Shown piece by piece: positions 1 through 5,367 of a DNA stretch of 5,367 nt. The translations under genes and the position numbers were made by a program. The stretch spans positions 1 to 5,367 of the forward strand of contig DAOWHJ010000026.1 of the NCBI GenBank assembly GCA_030641485.1. The letters are read 5' to 3'. Every line of letters starts with the position of its first letter. The stretch's first letter is position 1. The DNA is from Pseudomonadota bacterium (GTDB lineage Bacteria; Desulfobacterota; Anaeroferrophillalia; Anaeroferrophillales; Tharpellaceae). The notes below the pieces were generated by a model, which searched no databases, was not told the DNA's origin, and saw only the letters and a program-made list of their open reading frames with translations.

Positions 1-1070
1 AGCAAACGAATTGTGGGATCTCCAGTCAGAATATCGATGGGAAGTTTCTCATATTCATACTCATAGGGTGGCTCAAGCCAGCAAAAGTCACTCGGATAGA
101 GTTTGATAACCGCCTTGAGCAGGCTTAAAGTAAAGCGGTATGGTGAAAACTTTTTCACATCGACAACATGAAGCTGCAAACCGCCACAAAGCTCACCAGC
201 CCACTTGTCGAAGGTCGGTGTAAACCAGGTGGGTCGCAGAAAGAGTCCGGCAACGGCTGATTTATCAATCTCATTAAGTAGAGCCATTGGCTCAATAAAC
301 GGGGCTCCGCAAAGTTCAAACGGCAAGGTGGTGCCGCGACCTTCTGAAAGATTACTCCCCTCCAGCAGAACCTGGCCCGGATAGACTAAAGCCGTGGTTG
401 GGGATGGCATATTAGGAGATGGTAAAACCCAGAAAAGACCAGTTTCACCATAGTAACTACTCCGCGACCAAGCACTCATCGCCACGACCTCAAGTTCAAC
501 ATCAATATTCGCTGATTGCTTAAAATAGCAGGCCAATTCACCGATGGTTAAAGCGTGACGCATTGGCAAAGGGTAGAGGCCGACAAAAGAGAGATAATCT
601 TTAGAGAGAAAATTACCTTCAACAACCTCGCCGCCAAGCGGGTTGGGGCGATCTAAAATAATAACTTTCACCCCAGCCCGAGCTGCTGATTTGAGCACAA
701 GAAAGAGGGTCCATATGTAAGTATAGACCCGGCAGCCGACATCGACAAGATCAACTAAGATAACATCTATATCAACAAACATCGCCGTCGTCGGTTTGCG
801 CTTCTCACCATAAAGACTGTAAACCGGCAAACCCGATAAGGGATCAGAAAAATTACTCGAGCCAATCATATTTGCCTGGCGATCACCATAGAACCCATGC
901 TGAGGACTCCAAACTGCACTCACAAGATCGGGAAATGCCAACCGCACACTCGCCAACGAAGTCACCCCGCAACTATCAACCGCGGCCTGATGGGTCAAAA
1001 AAGCCGCACGCTGACCATTGAGAGCTTTAGTTTTCCGCTCAATAAAGTTTTCAACTCCCAGTTTCACCAT
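1..1070 (-). CDS. namZ: NamZ-like exo-beta-N-acetylmuramidase (DUF1343 family), 3' end missing
   Basis: I translated this frame by hand. It is open for 356 codons from an ATG to the left edge of the window, so the C-terminus is cut off. DUF1343 proteins are usually about 380-400 residues, so perhaps 20-40 residues are missing. Family hallmarks seen in order are PQHGFYG (residues 56-62), LDRPNPLGG (139-147), WVLPSPNMP (214-222), EGSNLSEGRGT (237-247) and, near the cut end, KLPIDIL. The founding member, Bacillus subtilis NamZ (YbbC), removes MurNAc from the non-reducing end of peptidoglycan fragments and is encoded beside nagZ. Here too it lies downstream of ampD and nagZ, 175 bases away, which supports a role in muropeptide salvage. 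Family members often carry an export signal, but this protein opens directly into the conserved domain (MVKLGVENF), suggesting a cytosolic enzyme. The ATG lacks a strong ribosome-binding site (only CTGGA upstream). The family assignment is firm; the exact substrate is inferred. Confidence 0.9.
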   Translation of the reverse strand, partial: MVKLGVENFIERKTKALNGQRAAFLTHQAAVDSCGVTSLASVRLAFPDLVSAVWSPQHGFYGDRQANMIGSSNFSDPLSGLPVYSLYGEKRKPTTAMFVDIDVILVDLVDVGCRVYTYIWTLFLVLKSAARAGVKVIILDRPNPLGGEVVEGNFLSKDYLSFVGLYPLPMRHALTIGELACYFKQSANIDVELEVVAMSAWSRSSYYGETGLFWVLPSPNMPSPTTALVYPGQVLLEGSNLSEGRGTTLPFELCGAPFIEPMALLNEIDKSAVAGLFLRPTWFTPTFDKWAGELCGGLQLHVVDVKKFSPYRFTLSLLKAVIKLYPSDFCWLEPPYEYEYEKLPIDILTGDPTIRL

Positions 1071-1133
1071 TAGCAAAATCCAGCTATAAAGTTGATGGCA
1101 TCGTAAAAACAATCAAAATCAGTCTCCCGTCCG

Positions 1134-1206
1134 TTCGCGATGCTCACTCAAGCCGCGAAGGCGCAAAGAAAAGCAGAAAAAATCTCAATCATGTAAACTC
1201 TTTGCG
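1134..1206. repeat. Two consecutive inverted repeats in the nagZ-namZ spacer
   Basis: The 175-base spacer between nagZ and the namZ-like gene (1071-1245) has no gene but holds two inverted repeats in tandem. TTCGCG (1134-1139) pairs with CGCGAA (1154-1159), and CGCAAAGA (1162-1169) pairs with TCTTTGCG (1199-1206). The text resembles degenerate intergenic repeats of the GGCGCAAAG / CTTTGCGTC type that I recall from many environmental bacterial genomes. It may be one decayed copy of such an element. No convincing promoter is visible; TTGTTT, 16 bases, then TTTATA just before the namZ start is only a weak match. Confidence 0.5.
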
Positions 1207-1228
1207 TCATTGCAGAAAATATTTAGAT

Positions 1229-1245
1229 TGCGGGCAACACCCGCA
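1229..1245 (-). terminator. Weak terminator-like hairpin after nagZ
   Basis: Immediately after the nagZ stop codon, the minus strand reads TGCGGG, loop TGTTG, then CCCGCA. This is a perfect 6-bp GC-rich stem. It is followed by an A/T-rich run (AATCTAAATATTTTCT) rather than a clean U-tract, so intrinsic termination would probably be partial. If it works, it would separate ampD-nagZ from the namZ-like gene. Confidence 0.35.
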
Positions 1246-2235
1246 TCAACATCGCAGCCCTTCACGCAAGCACTTGATTCGCTTAAATTTACTTTGTAAC
1301 GCTTCCCGGTCCAGAGCAGAATTTCGCATCTTTTTGCAAAAATCGGCAACCACCGGCTCAGGATCAATAACCGGTCGCATATTTCGGCCCCACAAAGCCA
1401 TATCAAGACCAGCCATAATCCCTGAAACCATAACTTCTGCAAGAGGCTTATCGGTAACGGCTGCCATATCAAGGTCATCAGAAAGTAGAACCCCGTCAAA
1501 CCCAAGTTCAAGACGAGCCATTTCGTGCAAAAAGAGTGGTGAAAATGGCACCGTTCGTGAATCAATTGCGGGGAATTTAATATGTGCTGCCATCATCAAC
1601 TCTACCCCAGCCGCAATTGCAGCGCGAAAGGGTTGCAGATGAGATGCCAGCTCCGACCTGGACAAATCTGAAACCGGTAAAAGTTTGTGACTATCTTCGG
1701 CGACGGTTCCATGGCCGGGAAAATGTTTCACACAAGCGGCCACCTTCTGCACTTGTAATCCCTCAACAAAGGCTCCTACATGACCTGCAACCAATTCCGG
1801 ATTATCCCCGAAACAACGGTCAAGCAGGACTCTACTCGAAGCTTGATAAAGATCAGCGACCGGGGCTAAATTACAGTTAATACCAACTGTGAGCAGGGCC
1901 TCAGCCAACGCTTGGGCAGTAGCTCTGGTATGATCAAGTGAGTTCTCAACCCCCAAAACCGAGGCTCCGGAAAATTCAGGAAATCCGGCTTTCAGGCGCA
2001 TCACCGGACCCCCCTCTTGATCAACTGCAATAATCAACGGCAAACCCGAGACCATGCAGGAGATCTCTTGCAACTCGGCAACCAATGATTTAGTTTTCTC
2101 TAGATTAACACAATTGCGCGCAAACAGAATCACACCACCCGGTGGAAAATGCTTAAATGTAATACGTTCATACTCATTCAACTCATCTCCAACCACCCCT
2201 ACCATGAGTAATTGGCTAACCCTCTCATTCGTCAA
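1246..2235 (-). CDS. nagZ: Beta-N-acetylglucosaminidase NagZ (glycoside hydrolase family 3)
   Basis: NagZ is a cytosolic GH3 enzyme that removes GlcNAc from GlcNAc-1,6-anhydroMurNAc (with or without peptide) during peptidoglycan recycling. The protein is 329 residues with the start chosen here, the normal single-domain NagZ size. Visible motifs are VDQEGG (about 71-76), KHFPGHG (170-176) followed by the DSH general acid/base loop (181-183), and LLSDDLDM, whose first Asp (about 253) is the expected nucleophile. I chose the TTG at 2235-2233: it forms a TTGA overlap with the ampD stop, gives a typical start (MTNERVSQLLMVG), and has a G-rich ribosome-binding stretch (2242-2246) 6 bases upstream. 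A TTG at 2259 would add 8 residues and deepen the overlap. The 4-base overlap with ampD implies translational coupling, and the two enzymes act on the same muropeptides. A weak hairpin follows the stop codon. Confidence 0.95.
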   Translation of the reverse strand: MTNERVSQLLMVGVVGDELNEYERITFKHFPPGGVILFARNCVNLEKTKSLVAELQEISCMVSGLPLIIAVDQEGGPVMRLKAGFPEFSGASVLGVENSLDHTRATAQALAEALLTVGINCNLAPVADLYQASSRVLLDRCFGDNPELVAGHVGAFVEGLQVQKVAACVKHFPGHGTVAEDSHKLLPVSDLSRSELASHLQPFRAAIAAGVELMMAAHIKFPAIDSRTVPFSPLFLHEMARLELGFDGVLLSDDLDMAAVTDKPLAEVMVSGIMAGLDMALWGRNMRPVIDPEPVVADFCKKMRNSALDREALQSKFKRIKCLREGLRC

Positions 2236-2756
2236 GGCCCACCCCCGACTCTGTGCCAATCAAAAAAAGGACCGGGGTCACTTTTACGTTGCGGAGCGAT
2301 ATGACAATGACCAACAATCCGCTTATCAGTTATCGCTGGATAACGAGATTTTAAAATTTCCAGCAGACTCTGCAAATGCAGATACTGAACTTCACTAAAT
2401 TGCGTAAAGTCATCCCCCTCAAGTTCGATACCTAAAGAGAAATCGTTGCAATTCTCGCGCCCCGAAAAACTACTAATTCCGGCGTGCCAGGCGCGATTTT
2501 CATCTGGCACAAAACGAATCACTCTGCCAGAACGCTCAATGAAATAGTGGGCTGAAACCTTAAGCTCTACAAGTTTTACAAAGTATGGGTCTGCTGTAAC
2601 ATCAAGGGTATTTGTAAAAAAATCAAGTACCCGCTCACTGCCGAATTGACCCGGAGGCAGAGAGATGGCATGGATAACCACAAGGTCAATTATGGTCCCT
2701 TGAGGACGACAATCGTAATTGGGGCTCAAAATATTTGTGATATCAAGACCAAACAT
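2232..2756 (-). CDS. ampD: 1,6-anhydro-N-acetylmuramoyl-L-alanine amidase AmpD
   Basis: AmpD is a cytosolic zinc amidase that cuts the bond between 1,6-anhydroMurNAc and L-Ala of recycled muropeptides. In enterobacteria it thereby keeps AmpR-controlled beta-lactamase low. This 174-residue protein aligns over nearly its whole length with the AmpD family (N-acetylmuramoyl-L-alanine amidase type 2). Expected zinc ligands are His29 (in VVIHAISLPPG), His150 (GHCHIAP) and Asp160 (KSDPGP). Glu111 (GIELEG) and Lys158 are the likely catalytic residues. HYFIERSG, RAWHAG and CNDFSLGIELEG are also typical. The Asn that usually follows the first zinc His (HNISLPP) is Ala here. There is no signal peptide, as expected for the cytosolic enzyme. 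The ATG has an AGG ribosome-binding site 7 bases upstream. The stop overlaps the chosen nagZ start by 4 bases. No ampR or beta-lactamase gene is in the window. Confidence 0.96.
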   Translation of the reverse strand: MFGLDITNILSPNYDCRPQGTIIDLVVIHAISLPPGQFGSERVLDFFTNTLDVTADPYFVKLVELKVSAHYFIERSGRVIRFVPDENRAWHAGISSFSGRENCNDFSLGIELEGDDFTQFSEVQYLHLQSLLEILKSRYPAITDKRIVGHCHIAPQRKSDPGPFFDWHRVGGGP

Positions 2757-2846
2757 AAGTTTACCTGAATCTTTGTCTATACTCGACTTCGCTTAAAGTT
2801 TTCGTAAAAACTATAAATCAGCCGTTGTAAATCAGGCTGTTAATTG

Positions 2847-2885
2847 CCACAGAGAACTGTTGATTTTACTCTGCGTTCTCCGTAG
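2847..2885. repeat. Imperfect inverted repeat in the nth-ampD spacer
   Basis: The 203-base spacer between nth and ampD (2757-2959) contains no credible gene. CCACAGAGAAC (about 2847-2857) is an imperfect inverted copy of GTTCTCCGTAG (2875-2885), with 9 of 11 positions pairing and a core of GAGAAC/GTTCTC. Nearby, CAGCC (2819-2823) can pair with GGCTG (2834-2838), and TAAATCAGSC occurs twice (near 2814 and 2828). The CCACAGAGAAC...CTGCGTTCTC text looks like a decayed member of a widespread intergenic repeat type, an impression from memory. The ampD promoter presumably lies in this spacer, but no convincing -35/-10 pair was found. Confidence 0.45.
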
Positions 2886-2959
2886 CTCAGTGACTGAAGC
2901 AATAATTCAATAAACAGTAGACGAATATGTGCGGGTTTTTCAGGGCATCCTTAATTGTA

Positions 2960-3607
2960 TCAGATACTTGCCGGACAAACTTTTATTAATGGACAGCATT
3001 CACACCATGGTCTTCGCGCCGGACAGAGATTGCGACCATGATAGATCAACAGGTTCGAAAAGAGATTCCAAGCCATTTTGGGAATAATTTTCATTAAATC
3101 CTGTTCAATTTTAACTGGGTCTTCACTTTTTGTTAAACCCAACAAATAACTGATGCGCTTGACGTGGGTATCGACAACCACACCCTGCAGGCCAAAAATC
3201 TCGCCCAAAACAACATTGGCGGTTTTGCGCCCAACTCCGGGAAGTTTCACCAATTCAGACAAAGATTGGGGTATCCTGCCCGCATGATCCGTTGAAAGTT
3301 GCTGGCAACAGAGTTGGATGTTTTTGGCCTTGTGGCGAAAAAAACCGGTACTCCGAATGGCCTCCTCAAGCACAACCCGGTCAGCGTTGACAAAAGCATC
3401 AAGATCTGGAAATCTCCTAAAAAGGGCGGGAGTCACCTGGTTTACCCGCACATCAGTGCATTGAGCTGACAGAATAACCGCAACCAATAATTCCAACGGA
3501 TTGCTATAGATGAGCCCACACGATATCTGCGGATAGAGACGAGACAAGGCAAGTATAATCACCTTTACTCGTTGGCGACGCTCATTAATGGTCTCGCGCT
3601 TATTCAC
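2960..3607 (-). CDS. nth: Endonuclease III (Nth), 4Fe-4S DNA glycosylase/AP lyase
   Basis: Nth starts base-excision repair of oxidised pyrimidines, acting as N-glycosylase and beta-lyase. The 215-residue protein matches the usual length (E. coli Nth is 211). It has LLVAVILSAQCTD (about 40-52) and the helix-hairpin-helix LPGVGRKTA (122-130), with catalytic Lys128. VDTHVKR follows with catalytic Asp146. At the C-terminus, Cys195-X6-Cys202-X2-Cys205-X5-Cys211 is the exact spacing that binds the 4Fe-4S cluster. The start is GTG: an in-frame TAG lies five codons upstream and no ATG occurs near the N-terminus, so GTG is the best choice although the ribosome-binding site is weak (TTGGG). A short palindrome (GTATC-A-GATAC, 2957-2967) spans the stop codon. 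The gene is separated from its upstream neighbour by 121 bases of debris and from ampD by a repeat-bearing spacer, so it may be its own transcript. Confidence 0.97.
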   Translation of the reverse strand: MNKRETINERRQRVKVIILALSRLYPQISCGLIYSNPLELLVAVILSAQCTDVRVNQVTPALFRRFPDLDAFVNADRVVLEEAIRSTGFFRHKAKNIQLCCQQLSTDHAGRIPQSLSELVKLPGVGRKTANVVLGEIFGLQGVVVDTHVKRISYLLGLTKSEDPVKIEQDLMKIIPKMAWNLFSNLLIYHGRNLCPARRPWCECCPLIKVCPASI

Positions 3608-3637
3608 ATCAACCCAACACTAAACGAATCTTCTCTA

Positions 3638-3763
3638 TCAAATTCTGACATTTTTAATTTTAATAGTGAGAGTCCCATCATCTGGCATAGCCTCTGCAAA
3701 ATCCAGACACAAGTTAAGCATTATCTGGTTAACTTGTGCCTGCAAGAATATTCGTAACCCCAT
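3638..3763 (-). pseudogene. Remnant of a histidine-kinase ATPase domain (N-box fragment)
   Basis: A 41-codon open frame (ATG at 3763, TGA ending at 3638) reads like the N-box region of a HATPase_c histidine-kinase domain. NQIMLNLCL (residues 12-20) and EAMPDDGTLTI (24-34) closely match the kinase consensus NQ(V/I)(L/M)xNLxxNAxxAMPxGGTLTI. The Asn-containing turn after NLCL reads DFAEAMP instead of NAxxAMP, so the key second Asn is lost. No H-box, G-boxes or receiver domain adjoin it, and TGA then TAG end the frame at once. The next frame gives only 15 more codons before nth. It overlaps the last codons of the Rossmann-fold gene. It is best read as a relic of a once larger kinase gene, or of a fragment inserted here. 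An expressed 41-residue peptide cannot be excluded. Similarity was judged by eye. Confidence 0.55.
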
Positions 3764-4400
3764 GACAACGACATGCAGTACTAAAAAGTAGCGGACTAGG
3801 ACATCTTTTTTTAACAAAGTTAATTATCCTGAGTAAACGTCTGAGCGGAAAACCACCCAGACCGGGTCCAATCTGAGTACTTGGCAGAATAATTGATGGT
3901 AATTTTCTCCCCGCCACACGGTACTCCACACCCGCCAACCAATTGAGCAGTGACGGTTGACGCTGCTCCTTGGTGTGATAACAGTAACGCCGCGGCTGCG
4001 GGCAGTCAGAGGGACAGAGAAAATCAGCTAGAGAACTATAAACTTCGTCCCGCTCACCAGCGCAAAAATTTGGTAATTGGGGTTCAATATCCCACCCGAG
4101 GCGCCCACGTCCGGTGGCTTTCTCCAACACAGCAAAAGCTAAATGCAACGGTACTGTGGGAATAATCCAATCATCTTTGCAATTTTCGTCGTCTTCGAGC
4201 AGACCCCCAAGATAGTCGACTGCATCCTGACTACTGGTCAAAGTTTTCACCCCAGAACCAGCCAAAAGCGCCTGGCCGGCAATAAGATTTCTCTTTTCAG
4301 AATCGACTAACACCAGGCTCTGAGACTGCGATCCTGAACTATAAAATTCCAAAGCTCGCTGACCGAACTTGCCACAACCAATAATGTGTGTACGTCCCAT
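3729..4400 (-). CDS. Uncharacterised protein with N-terminal Rossmann motif and Cys/His clusters
   Basis: I cannot name this 223-residue protein. Its N-terminus THIIGCGKFGQRAL holds a GxGxxG dinucleotide-binding loop (Gly8, Gly10, Gly13), and LVLVDSEK follows where the second strand with an acidic end would be. This is the TrkA-N/NAD(P)-binding style. Beyond that it is unlike TrkA: it has WIIPTVPLHLAF (79-90), then C129-X3-C133 and C140, then GPGLGGF (178-184) and ACRCHGV (209-215). Cys129, 133, 140, 210, 212 and His213 could bind a metal or Fe-S cluster, but this is inference. There is no signal peptide or membrane segment. I chose the ATG two bases after the ispA stop (TGATAATG), with a weak GGGA site 9 bases upstream; a TTG at 4406 would overlap ispA. 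The tight spacing implies co-transcription with ispA. Its last codons overlap the kinase relic, so the natural C-terminus may have been altered. Confidence 0.8.
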   Translation of the reverse strand: MGRTHIIGCGKFGQRALEFYSSGSQSQSLVLVDSEKRNLIAGQALLAGSGVKTLTSSQDAVDYLGGLLEDDENCKDDWIIPTVPLHLAFAVLEKATGRGRLGWDIEPQLPNFCAGERDEVYSSLADFLCPSDCPQPRRYCYHTKEQRQPSLLNWLAGVEYRVAGRKLPSIILPSTQIGPGLGGFPLRRLLRIINFVKKRCPSPLLFSTACRCHGVTNILAGTS

Positions 4401-4402
4401 TA

Positions 4403-5311
4403 TCAACGATCCCGTTCCACTATGTAATCAGCCAAAGCTTTGAGCCCCAACCCCTTCTCACCCAAAGGCTCAATTTGCATAAGCGCCTCACGATGAAGGT
4501 TAAAAAGCTTCTCTCGGGCCTCATCAAGACCAAACAACGATACAAATGTCAATTTCTGCAGCTCACGATCAGAACCAATATCTTTACCCAGACTCTCCTG
4601 GTCGCCAACCTCATCAAGAATATCATCCGCTACCTGAAAAGCCAAGCCAATAAGCATGCCAAACTTTTCCAAACGTAAACGTAATTCACGGTCACCTCCG
4701 GCAAGATCAACCCCAGCCAACAGGGCTCCGGTAATCATCGCTCCGGTTTTACGCCGATGCAAGGTCTCTAAAAGTTCACTTAAAGACTCCTCATCTCCAC
4801 CGGCACCCTGACTTAATATATCGATAACCTGCCCACCAACCATACCGTCACGCCCGGCCACTTTAGCCAAAGTTGCAGTAAGTCTAACAATAACCTCAGG
4901 TTTTGCATCAACCTCTTCGGCAAGCAGGCGAAAGGCCTCGGTCAAGAGTGCGTCACCGGCTAAAATCGCCAAAGCTTCACCAAAAACCTTATGATTTGTC
5001 GGCACTCCCCGACGCCAATCATCGTCGTCCATTGCCGGAAGGTCATCATGGATCAAAGAGTATGTGTGAACCAATTCATAGGCGGCCGCCACCGGCAGGG
5101 CGCGAACCCAGTCATCGGCAACCAGACGGTAAGCCATAATTGTCAATATGGGCCGCAAGCGTTTGCCCTTAGCCTCAACACTGTAACGCATAGCTTTTCC
5201 CAAGGACGGTGCAAAACGGACGCCAGTAGGATCTGCAAATGGCAATGCTTTCAAGTAGTGCTCAATCCGTGGCAGATAAACATCACCACAGGCTTTAAGC
5301 AGCCGGTACAA
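4403..5311 (-). CDS. ispA: Polyprenyl diphosphate synthase, farnesyl type (IspA)
   Basis: This is a trans-prenyltransferase of the cytosol that condenses IPP with allylic diphosphates to make FPP (possibly GGPP), the precursor of quinone side chains and undecaprenyl lipid carrier. The 302-residue protein has the GKRLRP substrate loop (49-54) and the first Asp-rich motif DDLPAMD (89-95, DDxxxxD) followed by DDDWRRG. It also has KTG (188-190), FQ (225-226) and the second Asp-rich motif DDILD (229-233). The two-residue insertion in the first motif with Tyr84 five residues before it is the bacterial (type II) FPP synthase pattern, as in E. coli IspA (YSLIHDDLPAMDDDD). The start is TTG: an in-frame TGA lies five codons upstream, and a GAGGAG ribosome-binding site sits 8 bases before it. 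The ATG at 5316 is out of frame. It probably follows xseB in an operon. No dxs gene is seen downstream; the Rossmann-fold gene takes that place. Confidence 0.96.
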   Translation of the reverse strand: MYRLLKACGDVYLPRIEHYLKALPFADPTGVRFAPSLGKAMRYSVEAKGKRLRPILTIMAYRLVADDWVRALPVAAAYELVHTYSLIHDDLPAMDDDDWRRGVPTNHKVFGEALAILAGDALLTEAFRLLAEEVDAKPEVIVRLTATLAKVAGRDGMVGGQVIDILSQGAGGDEESLSELLETLHRRKTGAMITGALLAGVDLAGGDRELRLRLEKFGMLIGLAFQVADDILDEVGDQESLGKDIGSDRELQKLTFVSLFGLDEAREKLFNLHREALMQIEPLGEKGLGLKALADYIVERDR

Positions 5312-5367
5312 ACCATAAACTCCTCAATGGTACCACCAGATGTACTATCATCTGCAACCAGAATTTG
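5251..5367 (-). CDS. xseB: Probable 3' end of exodeoxyribonuclease VII small subunit (XseB), 5' part missing
   Basis: A frame open from the right edge gives 38 codons and then TGA, overlapping the first 61 bases of ispA. The visible beginning, QILVADDSTSGGTIEEF, resembles the acidic tail of XseB that follows its helical hairpin (K-(V/I)-x-x-L-(V/L) then acidic residues). xseB is commonly the gene just before ispA. The last 20 or so residues (from VCTGCL) do not look like XseB and are read through the ispA coding region, so they may be a recent extension. The conserved helical part lies outside the window, so the call rests mainly on context. Only this frame stays open at the edge in a way that fits a preceding gene. 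Confidence 0.45.
   Translation of the reverse strand, partial: QILVADDSTSGGTIEEFMVCTGCLKPVVMFICHGLSTT
5320..5325 (-). promoter_or_regulatory. Ribosome-binding site fixing the TTG start of ispA
   Basis: GAGGAG on the minus strand lies 8 bases before the TTG at 5311. It decides the non-ATG start, because a nearer ATG (5316-5314) is in another frame. It lies inside the probable xseB tail, so ispA translation may be coupled to that gene. Confidence 0.7.

Noticed and set aside
1071..1130. Possible sigma-70 promoter (TTGTTT, 16 bases, TTTATA) before the namZ-like gene
   Set aside because: The match to consensus is poor and the transcript start would fall almost on the start codon.
1185..1565. Minus-strand open frame of 126 codons overlapping the nagZ 3' end
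   Set aside because: It is an alternative frame of nagZ, with a Trp/Leu/Cys-rich translation typical of a shadow and no independent support.
1202..1642. Plus-strand open frame of 146 codons opposite nagZ
   Set aside because: It lies antisense to a well-supported NagZ gene, has a low-complexity Arg/Ser/Ala-rich translation and shows no recognisable motif; it is a shadow frame.
2770..2810. TATAGA/TATAGT boxes upstream of ampD as promoter -10 elements
   Set aside because: No acceptable -35 hexamer at 16-18 bases from either box.
2957..2967. GTATCAGATAC palindrome over the nth stop codon
   Set aside because: The stem is only 5 bp with a one-base centre and no following T-run; too small to call a terminator or operator.
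3609..3652. 15-codon frame (ATG to TGA) just before nth as a leader peptide
   Set aside because: It lacks a ribosome-binding site and is better explained as out-of-frame remains of the kinase relic.

Overview
The window is a fragment of a bacterial chromosome with moderate G+C. Every convincing gene lies on the minus strand, so the genes read from right to left. The gene content is Gram-negative housekeeping: isoprenoid synthesis, DNA repair and peptidoglycan (muropeptide) recycling. The apparent xseB-ispA neighbourhood, AmpD-type recycling and the style of the intergenic repeats would fit a Desulfobacterota-like (deltaproteobacterial) organism. That placement is an inference from gene order and general resemblance, not something the sequence proves.

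Layout in reading direction (right to left). (1) The right edge holds what is probably the 3' end of xseB (exodeoxyribonuclease VII small subunit). It overlaps the TTG start of ispA, a complete short-chain polyprenyl (farnesyl-type) diphosphate synthase. (2) Two bases after ispA comes an unnamed gene for a protein of about 223 residues with an N-terminal Rossmann GxGxxG motif and Cys/His clusters. It is probably co-transcribed with ispA. (3) Its last codons run into a short, disrupted piece of a histidine-kinase ATPase domain, which fills much of the gap before the next gene. (4) nth (endonuclease III, 4Fe-4S) follows. (5) A 203-base spacer carries degenerate inverted repeats. (6) ampD and nagZ overlap by 4 bases. 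(7) After a weak terminator-like hairpin and a 175-base spacer rich in inverted repeats comes a gene of the DUF1343/NamZ family, cut by the left edge of the window.

How the genes work together: ampD, nagZ and the namZ-like gene make a coherent peptidoglycan-fragment salvage group. AmpD removes the peptide from 1,6-anhydroMurNAc, NagZ removes non-reducing terminal GlcNAc, and the NamZ family removes non-reducing terminal MurNAc. The NamZ-like protein has no visible export signal, so all three could act in the cytosol; this is an inference. The ispA, Rossmann and nth genes are unrelated in function to that group.

No rRNA, tRNA, CRISPR array, complete insertion sequence or phage gene was seen. 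No stretch longer than about 205 bases lacks a gene. The most unusual items are the histidine-kinase remnant, the uncharacterised Rossmann/Cys-cluster protein, and the leaderless NamZ-like protein beside AmpD and NagZ.
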